A DNA stretch of 64,000 bases from positions 333,085-397,084 of the forward strand of contig DBCS01000008.1 in the NCBI GenBank assembly GCA_002293185.1, written 5' to 3'. The position numbers and the translations under genes are program-made. This DNA is from Flavobacteriales bacterium UBA952 (GTDB taxonomy: Bacteria > Bacteroidota > Bacteroidia > Flavobacteriales_D > Crocinitomicaceae). This document shows, in pieces, positions 49,097-58,373 of the stretch. The notes beneath the pieces are model-generated. The model had not been told where the DNA came from. It saw nothing but the letters and a program-made list of their open reading frames with translations, and did not search any database. Positions within the stretch are counted from its first letter, which is position 1. Every line of letters begins with the position of its first letter.

Positions 49097-51061
49097 ATGG
49101 CACACCTCAACACCCAAAAGATTTCTATTGCTGGATTATTAATTACGACAGGAATTGTTTTTGGGGATATCGGAACTTCACCACTATACGTTTTTAAGGC
49201 AATCACGGATGGTGGTAAAAACATTTCGGAGCCTTTTATTTTGGGTGCGCTTTCGAGTGTCATTTGGACCTTGATTTTGCTGGCTACAGTCAAGTACATC
49301 TTTTTTGCACTGAATGCCGATAACAGAGGCGAGGGCGGAATTTTTGCACTTTTCGCGCTCTTGAAAAACAAGAAATACAAATGGATCATTATTCCGGCGC
49401 TCATTGGCTGTGCCACCCTGATGGCCGATGGTTTCATTACACCCGCCATCTCTATTTCATCGGCAGTAGAAGGCATCAATGCCATTAATCCAGATGTTCC
49501 CGTTATTCCAATCGTAGTTACGATCATTGTGCTGCTGTTTATGATTCAACAATTTGGTACAGCTGCTATTGGTAAAGCGTTCGGGCCGGTCATGATGCTT
49601 TGGTTCTTGTTTTTAGGATATCTAGGCGCCATTCATATTTTTGATAACCCCGTCGTTTTGCAAGCGTTTAACCCTTATTGGGCCTATAATTTGGTGGCAA
49701 ATGTGGATGGCGGTTTTGCCGTTTTGGGTTCTGTTTTCTTGTGCACTACCGGTGCAGAGGCTTTGTACTCTGATCTCGGACACTGCGGCAAAGGCAACAT
49801 TCGCTTGAGTTGGGCTTTTATTTCTTCGCTTTTGGTCATCAATTACCTCGGACAATCTGCACTTTGTTTATCGCCAGATTTTCATGTAGTGGAGAATCAA
49901 ACCATCTTTTATAGTATGGTGCCAAAACACATCTTGCCCCTCGCTATTGTACTGGCTACTGCAGCCACAATTATTGCATCGCAAGCCCTCATTACGGGGG
50001 TATTCACCTTAATGAATGAAGCCATCAAACTCAAACTCTGGACCAACCTAAAAGTGAAATATCCTTCTGAGCACCAAGGTCAGATTTATATTCCGTTTAT
50101 CAATTGGTTTTTAATGATCGGATGCTTGGTTGTGATTGCCATCTTTAAAGAGTCGAGCGCCATGGAGCATACCTACGGTTTGGCCATTACGATCGATATG
50201 GTCATGACCTCTATTCTGCTCGGGTTTTTGCTTATACTCAAGTATCCTAAAACCAAAGCGTTCTACATTCTGATCTTCTTGATTTTCATTGCCATTGAAG
50301 GTATCTTTTTAATGTCTAATTTAGGAAAAGTAGTTTCGGGAGGGTGGTTTACCCTTATTTTAGCTTCGACTTTCTTTGCCATATTATATCTTTATTTTAG
50401 AGCCAAGCAACTCCGTACTAGCATTACGGAATACTTACCAATGAATTCCGTTATTCCACTTATCAATTCAGTTCGGGACGATAAATACATCGATTTTGAG
50501 GCTACTAATTTGGTCTTTCCGACGCGTTCCAATTCTGCCAATAAACTGGATTTAACGGTGTATCATTCTTTATTTTACAAAAAGCCACGCAAAGCAGGTA
50601 CTATTTGGTTCTTGCACCTCGATATCCTCAACGAACCCTGGGGAGTGCATTATTCGGTGCATCAGATTATTGACAAGCGTTGTTATTATGTAACGCTGCA
50701 AATGGGCTTCAAGGAAGAGCACCGCATTGAGTACATGATGCGCAAGATCTACTGCAAGATGATTGAAAAGGGGGAGTTGAGCGGCGAAAGTATTTTTGAA
50801 AGTGTGCGTGGGAAGCTCGATCAGGTTGACTTTAAATTTATTGTTCTTAATTCGAGAGTTGCCATGGACAATCACCTTACGCCTTTCCAAAAATTGTGTG
50901 TCAAGACCTATCGTTTTGTGAAGTCAACAGGCCTCAAGCCTGCAGAGGATTTTGGTTTGGATAAAACGAATGTAGTCGTGGATTTTATTCCGATTACCGT
51001 GGCCAATCAAGTAGACCAAGAGCTCATAGAAGACTTCGAAGACTACTCCCAGAAAATTTAA
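49097..51061 (+). CDS. kup: potassium uptake protein Kup
   Basis: A 654-residue K+/H+ symporter of the Kup/HAK family. The N-terminal signature GIVFGDIGTSPLYVFKAI opens a domain of about twelve membrane helices (to about residue 450), followed by a cytoplasmic C-terminal domain. Full length. A TAACTTCG box about 20 bases before the ATG is a possible promoter. Shares its upstream region with the divergent tRNA-Leu. Confidence 0.95.
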   Translation: MAHLNTQKISIAGLLITTGIVFGDIGTSPLYVFKAITDGGKNISEPFILGALSSVIWTLILLATVKYIFFALNADNRGEGGIFALFALLKNKKYKWIIIPALIGCATLMADGFITPAISISSAVEGINAINPDVPVIPIVVTIIVLLFMIQQFGTAAIGKAFGPVMMLWFLFLGYLGAIHIFDNPVVLQAFNPYWAYNLVANVDGGFAVLGSVFLCTTGAEALYSDLGHCGKGNIRLSWAFISSLLVINYLGQSALCLSPDFHVVENQTIFYSMVPKHILPLAIVLATAATIIASQALITGVFTLMNEAIKLKLWTNLKVKYPSEHQGQIYIPFINWFLMIGCLVVIAIFKESSAMEHTYGLAITIDMVMTSILLGFLLILKYPKTKAFYILIFLIFIAIEGIFLMSNLGKVVSGGWFTLILASTFFAILYLYFRAKQLRTSITEYLPMNSVIPLINSVRDDKYIDFEATNLVFPTRSNSANKLDLTVYHSLFYKKPRKAGTIWFLHLDILNEPWGVHYSVHQIIDKRCYYVTLQMGFKEEHRIEYMMRKIYCKMIEKGELSGESIFESVRGKLDQVDFKFIVLNSRVAMDNHLTPFQKLCVKTYRFVKSTGLKPAEDFGLDKTNVVVDFIPITVANQVDQELIEDFEDYSQKI

Positions 51062-51078
51062 ATATTTTCTGCAAACTT

Positions 51079-52365
51079 TTACGAGACCTCGAAATAATTG
51101 AGGTCTTTGCCAAAGGTTTCTTTCAATTGGCTTAAACTGTACAAGGCAAGGCCAATAAAGATAAAGCCAACGATCATGGCCGAAACACCGTCATTGATCT
51201 GAAAGCTGACCAAAAGACTGAATAGCAAAACAATTAAGTTTACGGACCCGCGTACAAAATTCGGGATGGTATTGGCTGCTGTAGAGCGAATATTGGTTCC
51301 GAATTGTTCTGCAGCTATGGTTACAAAAATGGCCCAATAGCCCGTCCCTGCTCCAAGTAAGAAACACAACAAATAATAAGTACTATCCGAGATATTCAAT
51401 TGGTGCATCCCGGCAAGAAAAACCACTGTGCAGATCAACGAGAAAAGCAAATAAATCCGAACAACCTTCTTTCTGCTTTTGAGCCATTGACTCAAAAAAC
51501 CAGCGAGTAAATCGCCGGCGCTGAGCCCCAAGTAACAGTACATCACGGCTTTTCCGTTCGAGATATTGTATACACCCAACCAAGGGCCAAAATTATCGGC
51601 AGAATTCATGATCAGCAGCCCAACGGTATACCAAATGGGGATGCCAATACTGATACAATGCAGGTATTTGATGAAGTTGGCACGTTGTCCAAAAATCAAC
51701 TTGAGTTGGCCTTTTTGTATGGACGTGTCGTTGTTCATTTGCTGAAAAAAACCAGACTCTAGGGCGCCAACTCTTAAGAAGAGTAAAATGAGCCCCATGG
51801 CGCCACCAATCAAGTAGACGACCTGCCAGTTTGCCGGTGACCATCCGCTCAATTGGGTAATAAAGGCGCCTACCACTTGCCCCTCTGCACCAATCAATGA
51901 GGCAGCAACGGCGCCAAGCGCACCAAAGGTCACGACAATCATGGTGCCATAGCCCCGGGTTTCTTTGGGCATGAGTTCGCTGATCAGCGTAATACCCGCC
52001 CCGAGCTCGCCGGCCAAACCAATGCCTGCAATGAATCTAATGACTGTATAGCTCGGAATATCTGTGACAAAGGCATTGGCAATATTGGCTACTGAATAGA
52101 GTAGGATGGAACCAAAAAGTACTTTCAAGCGGCCTTTTTTATCGCCGAGCATGCCCCAAATTAAACCTCCGAGCAGCATTCCAAACATTTGCACATTAAA
52201 AAGAAATTTACCAGTAGAAGCCCTGAGTTCTGGGCTGGCATCTGGCATAATAGTTGCCAAGCTTTCAGCTTTGACAACACCGAACAAAACCAGATCATAG
52301 ATGTCTACAAAATAGCCAAGCGCTGCAATAACAATTAAAAACAAAACCTTGCGTTGCTCTTTCAT
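51079..52365 (-). CDS. MFS transporter
   Basis: A 428-residue major facilitator superfamily protein with about twelve membrane helices. The loop between helices 2 and 3 has GGLIWGMLGDKKGRLKVL, the MFS signature, and FIAGIGLAGELGAGITLISE resembles sugar or metabolite/H+ symporters. Substrate cannot be assigned. The start is the ATG at 52365; a TTG 11 codons earlier is less likely. Convergent with kup and divergent from upp. Confidence 0.85.
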   Translation of the reverse strand: MKEQRKVLFLIVIAALGYFVDIYDLVLFGVVKAESLATIMPDASPELRASTGKFLFNVQMFGMLLGGLIWGMLGDKKGRLKVLFGSILLYSVANIANAFVTDIPSYTVIRFIAGIGLAGELGAGITLISELMPKETRGYGTMIVVTFGALGAVAASLIGAEGQVVGAFITQLSGWSPANWQVVYLIGGAMGLILLFLRVGALESGFFQQMNNDTSIQKGQLKLIFGQRANFIKYLHCISIGIPIWYTVGLLIMNSADNFGPWLGVYNISNGKAVMYCYLGLSAGDLLAGFLSQWLKSRKKVVRIYLLFSLICTVVFLAGMHQLNISDSTYYLLCFLLGAGTGYWAIFVTIAAEQFGTNIRSTAANTIPNFVRGSVNLIVLLFSLLVSFQINDGVSAMIVGFIFIGLALYSLSQLKETFGKDLNYFEVS

Positions 52366-52420
52366 GAAAAGGTATTTTTTAATGATTTGAATGCCCAATA
52401 ATACGTAATTTTAAAGAAAA

Positions 52421-53074
52421 ATGGAGAAGGTTCATCACATCGGTTTACAAAGTTCAATCCTGGGGCAGTACATGGCTGAAATCAGGGCAACTGCCGTTCA
52501 GCAAGACCGCCTTCGCTTTAGACACAACCTATCCCGTATTGCAGAAATTTTGAGCTATGAAATGTCTAAAACACTGCCATCTCTTCAAAAAGAAGTGCAA
52601 ACGCCGCTTGGTATTGCCCAAGTTGCGCTTCCCGCTCAACAACCGGTCTTATTTACCATTTTGCGCGCAGGTTTAGCCATGCACGATGGCGTATTGCGCA
52701 CCTTTGACCACGCCGATAGCGCTTATATTTCGGCCTACCGCAAACACAGCTCCCCCGAAGACTTCGAAATTGAGGTCGAATACATGGCCGTACCTGATAT
52801 CGATCACAAAATTTGGGTAATTTCTGACCCAATGTTGGCCACTGGAAGTTCCATGGTAGCTGTCTACGAGGCCCTCAAAAGCCACGGTACCCCAAAGCAA
52901 ATACATATCCTTAGCGCTATTGCCACATCAGCGGCCTTGCGCTTTGTTCAGCAGCATTTACCCGCTGATACCCAAATCTGGGTAGCAGCCATAGACGATG
53001 AACTTACCGCTGAGTCTTATATTGTACCGGGTCTAGGCGACGCCGGTGATTTAGCATTTGGCACTAAAAAATAA
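52421..53074 (+). CDS. upp: uracil phosphoribosyltransferase
   Basis: A 217-residue type I phosphoribosyltransferase that converts uracil and PRPP to UMP. The PRPP-binding loop DPMLATGSSM and the C-terminal VPGLGDAGDLAFGT uracil-binding segment are present. Full length. It is followed by a small membrane protein gene and a HAD phosphatase gene on the same strand; the YjjG-type phosphatase acts on pyrimidine nucleotides, so a pyrimidine salvage link is possible. Confidence 0.92.
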   Translation: MEKVHHIGLQSSILGQYMAEIRATAVQQDRLRFRHNLSRIAEILSYEMSKTLPSLQKEVQTPLGIAQVALPAQQPVLFTILRAGLAMHDGVLRTFDHADSAYISAYRKHSSPEDFEIEVEYMAVPDIDHKIWVISDPMLATGSSMVAVYEALKSHGTPKQIHILSAIATSAALRFVQQHLPADTQIWVAAIDDELTAESYIVPGLGDAGDLAFGTKK

Positions 53075-53085
53075 AGGACAACGAA

Positions 53086-53547
53086 ATGAATTGGGTTGGA
53101 TTTTGGAGTATTTACACCTTGGCCATGGTCAAGTTTTTGGTGTCGTCTTTTCCAGGTGAAAAGTTTCAGATGGCCATTCATGAAACTTGGCTGGCCTCTT
53201 TTTTAGGTGCAGCCACCGCTTCGGCCATTTTTTACTTCGGAAGTGAGCTCGTCATGCGATTCTCTAACCGCATTCGTGCAAAGAAAAGAGCTGCTGCGCT
53301 TGCCGCTGGCAAGGAACCCATCAATTATCATAAAGTAACCCGCACCAAAAAATGGATTATCCGCATTAAATGGCGTTTTGGTTTTTATGGCATCACGCTT
53401 TTTGCACCTTTGTTATTTTCGGTCCCAATTGGAAGTTTTGTAGCCGCTAAGTTCTATGGCCGCTACCAAACTACGTTTTTGTTTATTCTGCTTGGTTTGG
53501 CAATAAATGCTTTTCTTCTAGCGCTTTTGAGCTATGCCATTTTCTGA
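53086..53547 (+). CDS. small membrane protein (hypothetical)
   Basis: A 153-residue protein with hydrophobic segments at about 6-22, 35-58, 95-115 and 125-150 and a basic loop between (RIRAKKRAAALAAGKEP). It may belong to the small multidrug/DUF2062-like membrane group, but I cannot confirm this. It sits 11 bases after upp and overlaps the next gene by 14 bases, so it is part of the same unit. Confidence 0.6.
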   Translation: MNWVGFWSIYTLAMVKFLVSSFPGEKFQMAIHETWLASFLGAATASAIFYFGSELVMRFSNRIRAKKRAAALAAGKEPINYHKVTRTKKWIIRIKWRFGFYGITLFAPLLFSVPIGSFVAAKFYGRYQTTFLFILLGLAINAFLLALLSYAIF

Positions 53548-54250
53548 TTACCATCTCTTTTTTGACCTCGACCGCACGCTCTGGGATTTCGACAAAAATT
53601 CAGAAATTGCCCTGCGTCAAATTTTTACAGCCGAACATTTAGCGGCTCTAATTGTGGACTTTGATCAGTTTCATCGGCAGTACGTGTATCAAAACGCCCA
53701 TCTTTGGAAGCTCTATGGCAAGGGAATCATTAAAAAAGACGACCTCCGCCACGAGCGTTTTCGGGTCACACTGAAGTATTTTAAGGTTAAAGATGAAGCG
53801 TTGGTACAGCGGCTTTCTGACGCCTATGTTCAAATTTCGCCTCGCCAGACCGCGCTTTTTCCGAAGGCCATAGAAACACTTGAAGCACTCCAACAAATGG
53901 ATTTCAATATCCACATTATTACCAATGGTTTTCAGGAGGTGCAATTTGTGAAGCTTGAAAATTGTGGTTTGCGCGCCTTTTTTGATGTGGTGGTGTGCTC
54001 AGAGTTTGTGGGTAAAAACAAACCAGATCCGGCCATTTTTAATTATGCCTTACAGCAAGCGGGTGCACTGGCCCAAAAGTCTGTGATGATTGGCGACGAT
54101 TACCACGTAGATGTAGCGGGCGCACTGCGCGCAGGAATGCAAGCCATATGGTTTGATCCAAGCGCTCAAAATCAATACAACTACGATAACTGTATTTCAG
54201 AACTTTCAGCGATACCCGAGATGCTACCGAAGCTGCTCTTAACCCACTAA
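53534..54250 (+). CDS. YjjG family noncanonical pyrimidine nucleotidase (HAD)
   Basis: A 238-residue HAD hydrolase with an alpha-helical cap. Motif I is FFDLDRTLWDFD (nucleophile D11, D13), motif II is IITNG, and motif IV is MIGDDYHVDVAGA. The DRTLWDF start is characteristic of YjjG, which dephosphorylates modified pyrimidine nucleotides such as 5-substituted dUMP. It overlaps the preceding membrane protein gene by 14 bases and the convergent rlmB by 12. Sits with upp. Confidence 0.8.
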   Translation: MPFSDYHLFFDLDRTLWDFDKNSEIALRQIFTAEHLAALIVDFDQFHRQYVYQNAHLWKLYGKGIIKKDDLRHERFRVTLKYFKVKDEALVQRLSDAYVQISPRQTALFPKAIETLEALQQMDFNIHIITNGFQEVQFVKLENCGLRAFFDVVVCSEFVGKNKPDPAIFNYALQQAGALAQKSVMIGDDYHVDVAGALRAGMQAIWFDPSAQNQYNYDNCISELSAIPEMLPKLLLTH

Positions 54251-55048
54251 TTCTTGGCGAATTTTCTCGTAGAGTACCATTCCAGTAGCTACGCCAACAT
54301 TTAGTGAAGAAATTTCACCTTTCATCGGTATTTTACAGCTGATATCGGCTAAATTGATGAGGTCTTGGGTAATGCCAGATTCTTCAGAGCCCATAATGAT
54401 CGCTACGCTACCACGCAAGTTGGTTTCGTGAAGCGGTACCAGCGCTTTTTCTGTACAGGCCACAATACGCAAGCCGGATTGTTGCAAATAAAATAAAGAC
54501 TGTTTGAGTTGCTCGGTTTTGCAAATTGGAATGCGGTTGAGGGCACCTGCCGAGGCTTTCATCGCATCTGAAGTAGCTAGCGCTGATCCTTTGCTTGGGA
54601 TCAGCACTGCATCTATGCCCATACACTCTGCACTTCTGATAATAGCACCAAAGTTGCGAACGTCAGTGATGCGGTCCAGGACTAGAACACTTGGTTTTTT
54701 ACCTGCTTCTAACCATTGGTCAATTAGCGGTTCAATTTCTTGGTAGGCAATGGGCGGCACCATGGCTATTACGCCTTGGTGGTTGCCCTCTGTTAGCGAA
54801 TCTAATTTTTGGTTCGGCACATACTGCAAGAAGTAATTCTTGCCTGTAAGGGCGGCTCTCAATTCTTCGAAAAGCGCCTTGTTGATTCCTTTTTGAATTA
54901 AAATTTTGTTGAGTTCACGACCTGCGTGAATGGCTTCTAGTACAGCGCGAATACCGAAAATGATATCGGTACGTTCTTTGCGTTGGTAACTGCGTTCTTT
55001 TGTTTCGCGGCGTTCAGGACGCTCGCTTCTTTGATATTTGTCTTCCAT
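54239..55048 (-). CDS. rlmB: 23S rRNA (guanosine-2'-O)-methyltransferase RlmB-type
   Basis: A 269-residue SPOUT methyltransferase of the TrmH/RlmB family. A basic N-terminal extension and an L30e-like substrate-binding domain (about 25-100) precede the catalytic domain, with LDRITDVRNFGAIIRSAECM, IIMGSEESGI and LNVGVATGMVLYE as the three signature motifs. RlmB methylates G2251 of 23S rRNA; a TrmH-like tRNA target is the alternative. The ATG overlaps the OsmC stop by one base. Confidence 0.88.
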   Translation of the reverse strand: MEDKYQRSERPERRETKERSYQRKERTDIIFGIRAVLEAIHAGRELNKILIQKGINKALFEELRAALTGKNYFLQYVPNQKLDSLTEGNHQGVIAMVPPIAYQEIEPLIDQWLEAGKKPSVLVLDRITDVRNFGAIIRSAECMGIDAVLIPSKGSALATSDAMKASAGALNRIPICKTEQLKQSLFYLQQSGLRIVACTEKALVPLHETNLRGSVAIIMGSEESGITQDLINLADISCKIPMKGEISSLNVGVATGMVLYEKIRQELVG

Positions 55049-55449
55049 TAGTGGATGTTAAATTCGAGGCTTACATTACCCTCGAGGGTGCGCGCCACTG
55101 GGCAAGCCTTACCTGCTGCAATGACTTTCTTTTTGGTGAGTTCGTCCCAGTTATTGCCACTGAGATCGAGATCAAGGACTATTTTGGCAATTCGACGCGG
55201 GTCTGAAACCATGTGCTTTTCTATCGTTGCCTCGGCCGCTACAAAAGGAATGTTGTGGCTTTGGCAGTAGATGCCCATGATAGTGATGACGCAAGAAGCA
55301 AGGGAGGTGGCAACGAGGTCGGTCGGAGAAAACGCCTCGGCTTTGCCGTGGTTGTCTAGGGGTGCATCAGTAAGGATGGTGGTACCCGAAGCCAAATGAG
55401 TGCATTCGGTGCGGAGATTTCCTAAATAGCTGACGCTTGCTGTTTTCAT
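55048..55449 (-). CDS. OsmC family protein
   Basis: A 133-residue OsmC/Ohr-fold protein. The two redox cysteines lie in SLASCVITIMG and GKACPVARTLEG, as expected of OsmC-type hydroperoxide reductases. Its stop overlaps the rlmB start by one base (TAATG), so translation is coupled. Related to but distinct from Ohr. Confidence 0.88.
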   Translation of the reverse strand: MKTASVSYLGNLRTECTHLASGTTILTDAPLDNHGKAEAFSPTDLVATSLASCVITIMGIYCQSHNIPFVAAEATIEKHMVSDPRRIAKIVLDLDLSGNNWDELTKKKVIAAGKACPVARTLEGNVSLEFNIH

Positions 55450-55458
55450 GGGGCAAAG

Positions 55459-58281
55459 TTAATACTTCACCTCGACAAATCCGTGTTTCTCTAGTGGTAT
55501 TCCGCCTTCGTAGATGGCTTTTATGATATAAAAGTAGGTGCCTTCCTCGACTTTGTCGCCATTTTGGGTATGCCCATCCCAAGCGCCAGCGGGGTCTGTG
55601 TACTGATAAATGGTATTGCCCCAACGGTTGAGGATCGTACATTCAAATTCAGAAATTCCGCTGTATTGGACATAGAAAGTGTTATTGCCATTGCCCGATG
55701 AAAGGACAATGATGTTGGGTGCAATGATGTCACAGGGTTTAAAGCCGATGGTTGCTGTATCGGTAAAGGTATAACACGCATTACTCACGGTGTAGACGTA
55801 GTTTCCGATTGTGCTAACGATCCTTGGAACTTCGGTATTGCCATCTAGCCAGGCTCCGAGTACTTGCGGATTGTAGGTGCTTTGGAGAGTCCAGTCGGTC
55901 AGTGTACTGTCTTTAGGTGTATTTAAGATAAAAGGATTCATTGAGAAACTTGATCCTTGACAAATATTGGTATCAAGTAGTTGGAGGTAGACATAAGGAG
56001 GAAACTCAATAAAAGCCGTTAGGGTTTGGCCGCAAGCACTGTCTGTAAAACTAATGGGGTAGACACCTGCGTAGGTCGCTGTTATGAGTGGGTTTTCTGC
56101 CTGATTGTCTGAAAATAGGATGGTGCTGTCTGGGCAGGTCCAGGTGCCACCTAGAGCGGAGAGTGTGCCCTCGACTTGCGCTTGGTAATTGCAGCCAATG
56201 CTGTCAAGATAAATATAGGGTTGCACATAGAGTTCTAGGGTGGTTGTGGCGCTATGGTTACAAACGGAATCTGTGAAAGTCAGGGTAAAAATTCCGGATT
56301 CTGATGCGTTGAGCGCAGGATTTAACGCGGTATTGTTTGGCGTAAAATTGAGACTTGCAAGTGGGTTATTGCTTGTGTAAGTCCAGGTACCGCCGCCGAT
56401 ATCGGCAGAAGTTCCTAATACCTGAAAATTCAATTGGCATAGGGCAGAGTCTGCAAAAATTTGCGGGTTTTGTGGGAGGGTGATGCTTGTGCTCAACGTT
56501 TGTTGACATACGTTGTCTGTAAATGATACTGTGTAAACACCAGGCGCACTTATGGAAATCAGCGGATTGAGCTCCGAGACATTACTGAATGAAATATTGG
56601 CAGAGGAGGCCGACCAAATTCCTCCAGGAGAATTGGTTGCTGTTACTTGATAGGTATTTTGACAAACAAGGGTATCGTTAAAAATGCTAGAAGCGCTGGT
56701 TCCAAAAACAGTAAATGTGGTATCGGTACTGCACAAGCCAGCGCTGTCGAGTAGGTTAATTGTGTAGGTACCGGCCCCTAAGCTGTTGGTAAATTGTGAA
56801 TTGAGGGTGGGGTTGGAAAGCCCCCAACTCACTGTTGAATAAGCGCTGGCATTTGGTATGCTCAAGCTAACCGAAGTATCTGGCGGGCAAAATGCCAAGG
56901 GCCCTTGTAAGTTGATGGGTAATGGATTGACCACATCAAAGGTATCGGATATATGCTTGTAACAGCCATTTTTGCTCACGGTGACGCCGTAGATTTGGTC
57001 GGTGTTAATGGAGCTCGTTGGCATGACGGTGAAGTCGTCCCAGAGGTAGCTGTCATAGGGGCCGTTACCAACGCTCAGATCGATGGCTCCGCAGGAGTTG
57101 GACACGAGCAAAAGTGCGGAGTCGAGATTATTGACAATGGTATCGATCACGACTACAAATGTGAGCGCCGTAACACCTGGCGTTGGGAGGTTATTGTCGG
57201 TAGCTGTGACGGTGATGTCATAGGTGCCCATTGTGGCTAAAGAACCAATGGCACGCAACACAATATTGGCGGTATTGCCCGGCGTGTTGGAAATTTGTTG
57301 GAGGGTGGTTAGACCACCATTTGAGTATGTAATGGAAGTGCTTTGATTGGTTTCTGGGGAGAGAAAGTTGATACTGAAGTCGGCGGAGTCTCCGAGGGCG
57401 CAAATTTTAAAGGTATCGCAGGAGGCAATGCCCTCCGGGATCGGTGGAATATTGCCGCCGTTGGAGGCGTCAAAAGCAAAACTTTTGAAGTCGAGCCAGT
57501 CGATGCCATCTGGGTTGCCAAGTGCTCCGTCGAAGTCATTGCCGGGGTGGTCAAAGCGTGAGATCAAAAAGTAAGCCATGCCGTCACCTTTGTTGGCGCC
57601 GCAGGTGGCAGGTATGCCATAAAAGCCATTGATGCCCTGTGAGGCGTCGCCGGTGGTCCAGTCCATGTTTTGGTAGCAAAAAGCCACATTGCCACCGTCG
57701 ATGACAGGATCAGAGCCGTTGGTAATAATGAGCTGAAAGGTATTGAGTTTGTCGCCGTGATATGCGTAGTAGCCTACCGCCACCCAGTTGACATAAACTG
57801 CAGTTGGGGTAATTTTGTAGAGTACTTGTCCATTGCCATTTCGGGTATCGACATCTCCCCAAAATGGCGCCACGATACCGTTGCCAACTGATGGAAAAGC
57901 AGTGGCAGAAAACGTGGCCATTGGGCCAGTAAAAGTGAGGTTACCGTTGTTGTTGATGTAGATACCGTTGTAGGATTGACCGTATAAATTAAAGTTGAAA
58001 GGTATGGGTATAAACCCTGTAGAGCCGTCGTCGTTGGGTTGCATGGCTAGGGTGTATGAAGAGTCGGGTTCTATGTAGCAGTCACAAGCATTGGCCTTGT
58101 TGTAGGTAGCGGGCTTGACGCTGGCTATGGGCATATGCAAGGAGGTGCTGGCCTCAATATTGACCGTTCCAAGTTGTCCTGAACCTTTGAGTTGATGATA
58201 GAGCGGAGAATCGACAAGCACCTGAGCTTGAACCTGTAGTATAAAGAAAAAAGAGATGAATAATAGTATAGTTCTAAACAT
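55459..58281 (-). CDS. large T9SS cargo: nidogen-like and Ig-like repeats, type B C-terminal domain
   Basis: A 940-residue exported protein. After the signal peptide (ending QVQAQ), a nidogen-like domain (about 80-290: GIYINNNGNLTFTGP, NGIVAPFWGDVDT, YVNWVAVGYY) is followed by a cadherin-like segment and three tandem repeats of about 70 residues, each with a G-x-W strand and ending in V/F-S/T-F-T-D-x-V/A-C. The last 90 residues are a gliding motility-associated (CHU_C) domain (FECTILNRWGNTIYQYTD through FVEVKY), so it leaves by type IX secretion. Probably a surface adhesin. Confidence 0.8.
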   Translation of the reverse strand: MFRTILLFISFFFILQVQAQVLVDSPLYHQLKGSGQLGTVNIEASTSLHMPIASVKPATYNKANACDCYIEPDSSYTLAMQPNDDGSTGFIPIPFNFNLYGQSYNGIYINNNGNLTFTGPMATFSATAFPSVGNGIVAPFWGDVDTRNGNGQVLYKITPTAVYVNWVAVGYYAYHGDKLNTFQLIITNGSDPVIDGGNVAFCYQNMDWTTGDASQGINGFYGIPATCGANKGDGMAYFLISRFDHPGNDFDGALGNPDGIDWLDFKSFAFDASNGGNIPPIPEGIASCDTFKICALGDSADFSINFLSPETNQSTSITYSNGGLTTLQQISNTPGNTANIVLRAIGSLATMGTYDITVTATDNNLPTPGVTALTFVVVIDTIVNNLDSALLLVSNSCGAIDLSVGNGPYDSYLWDDFTVMPTSSINTDQIYGVTVSKNGCYKHISDTFDVVNPLPINLQGPLAFCPPDTSVSLSIPNASAYSTVSWGLSNPTLNSQFTNSLGAGTYTINLLDSAGLCSTDTTFTVFGTSASSIFNDTLVCQNTYQVTATNSPGGIWSASSANISFSNVSELNPLISISAPGVYTVSFTDNVCQQTLSTSITLPQNPQIFADSALCQLNFQVLGTSADIGGGTWTYTSNNPLASLNFTPNNTALNPALNASESGIFTLTFTDSVCNHSATTTLELYVQPYIYLDSIGCNYQAQVEGTLSALGGTWTCPDSTILFSDNQAENPLITATYAGVYPISFTDSACGQTLTAFIEFPPYVYLQLLDTNICQGSSFSMNPFILNTPKDSTLTDWTLQSTYNPQVLGAWLDGNTEVPRIVSTIGNYVYTVSNACYTFTDTATIGFKPCDIIAPNIIVLSSGNGNNTFYVQYSGISEFECTILNRWGNTIYQYTDPAGAWDGHTQNGDKVEEGTYFYIIKAIYEGGIPLEKHGFVEVKY

Positions 58282-58373
58282 AGCAGCAGGACTTGGGCCT
58301 AAATCAACAAGACGTTAAATTGGGGTTTGAGGTTGCACGAATTTAATGTATTTTTAGCAAAAAAAAACAACGT

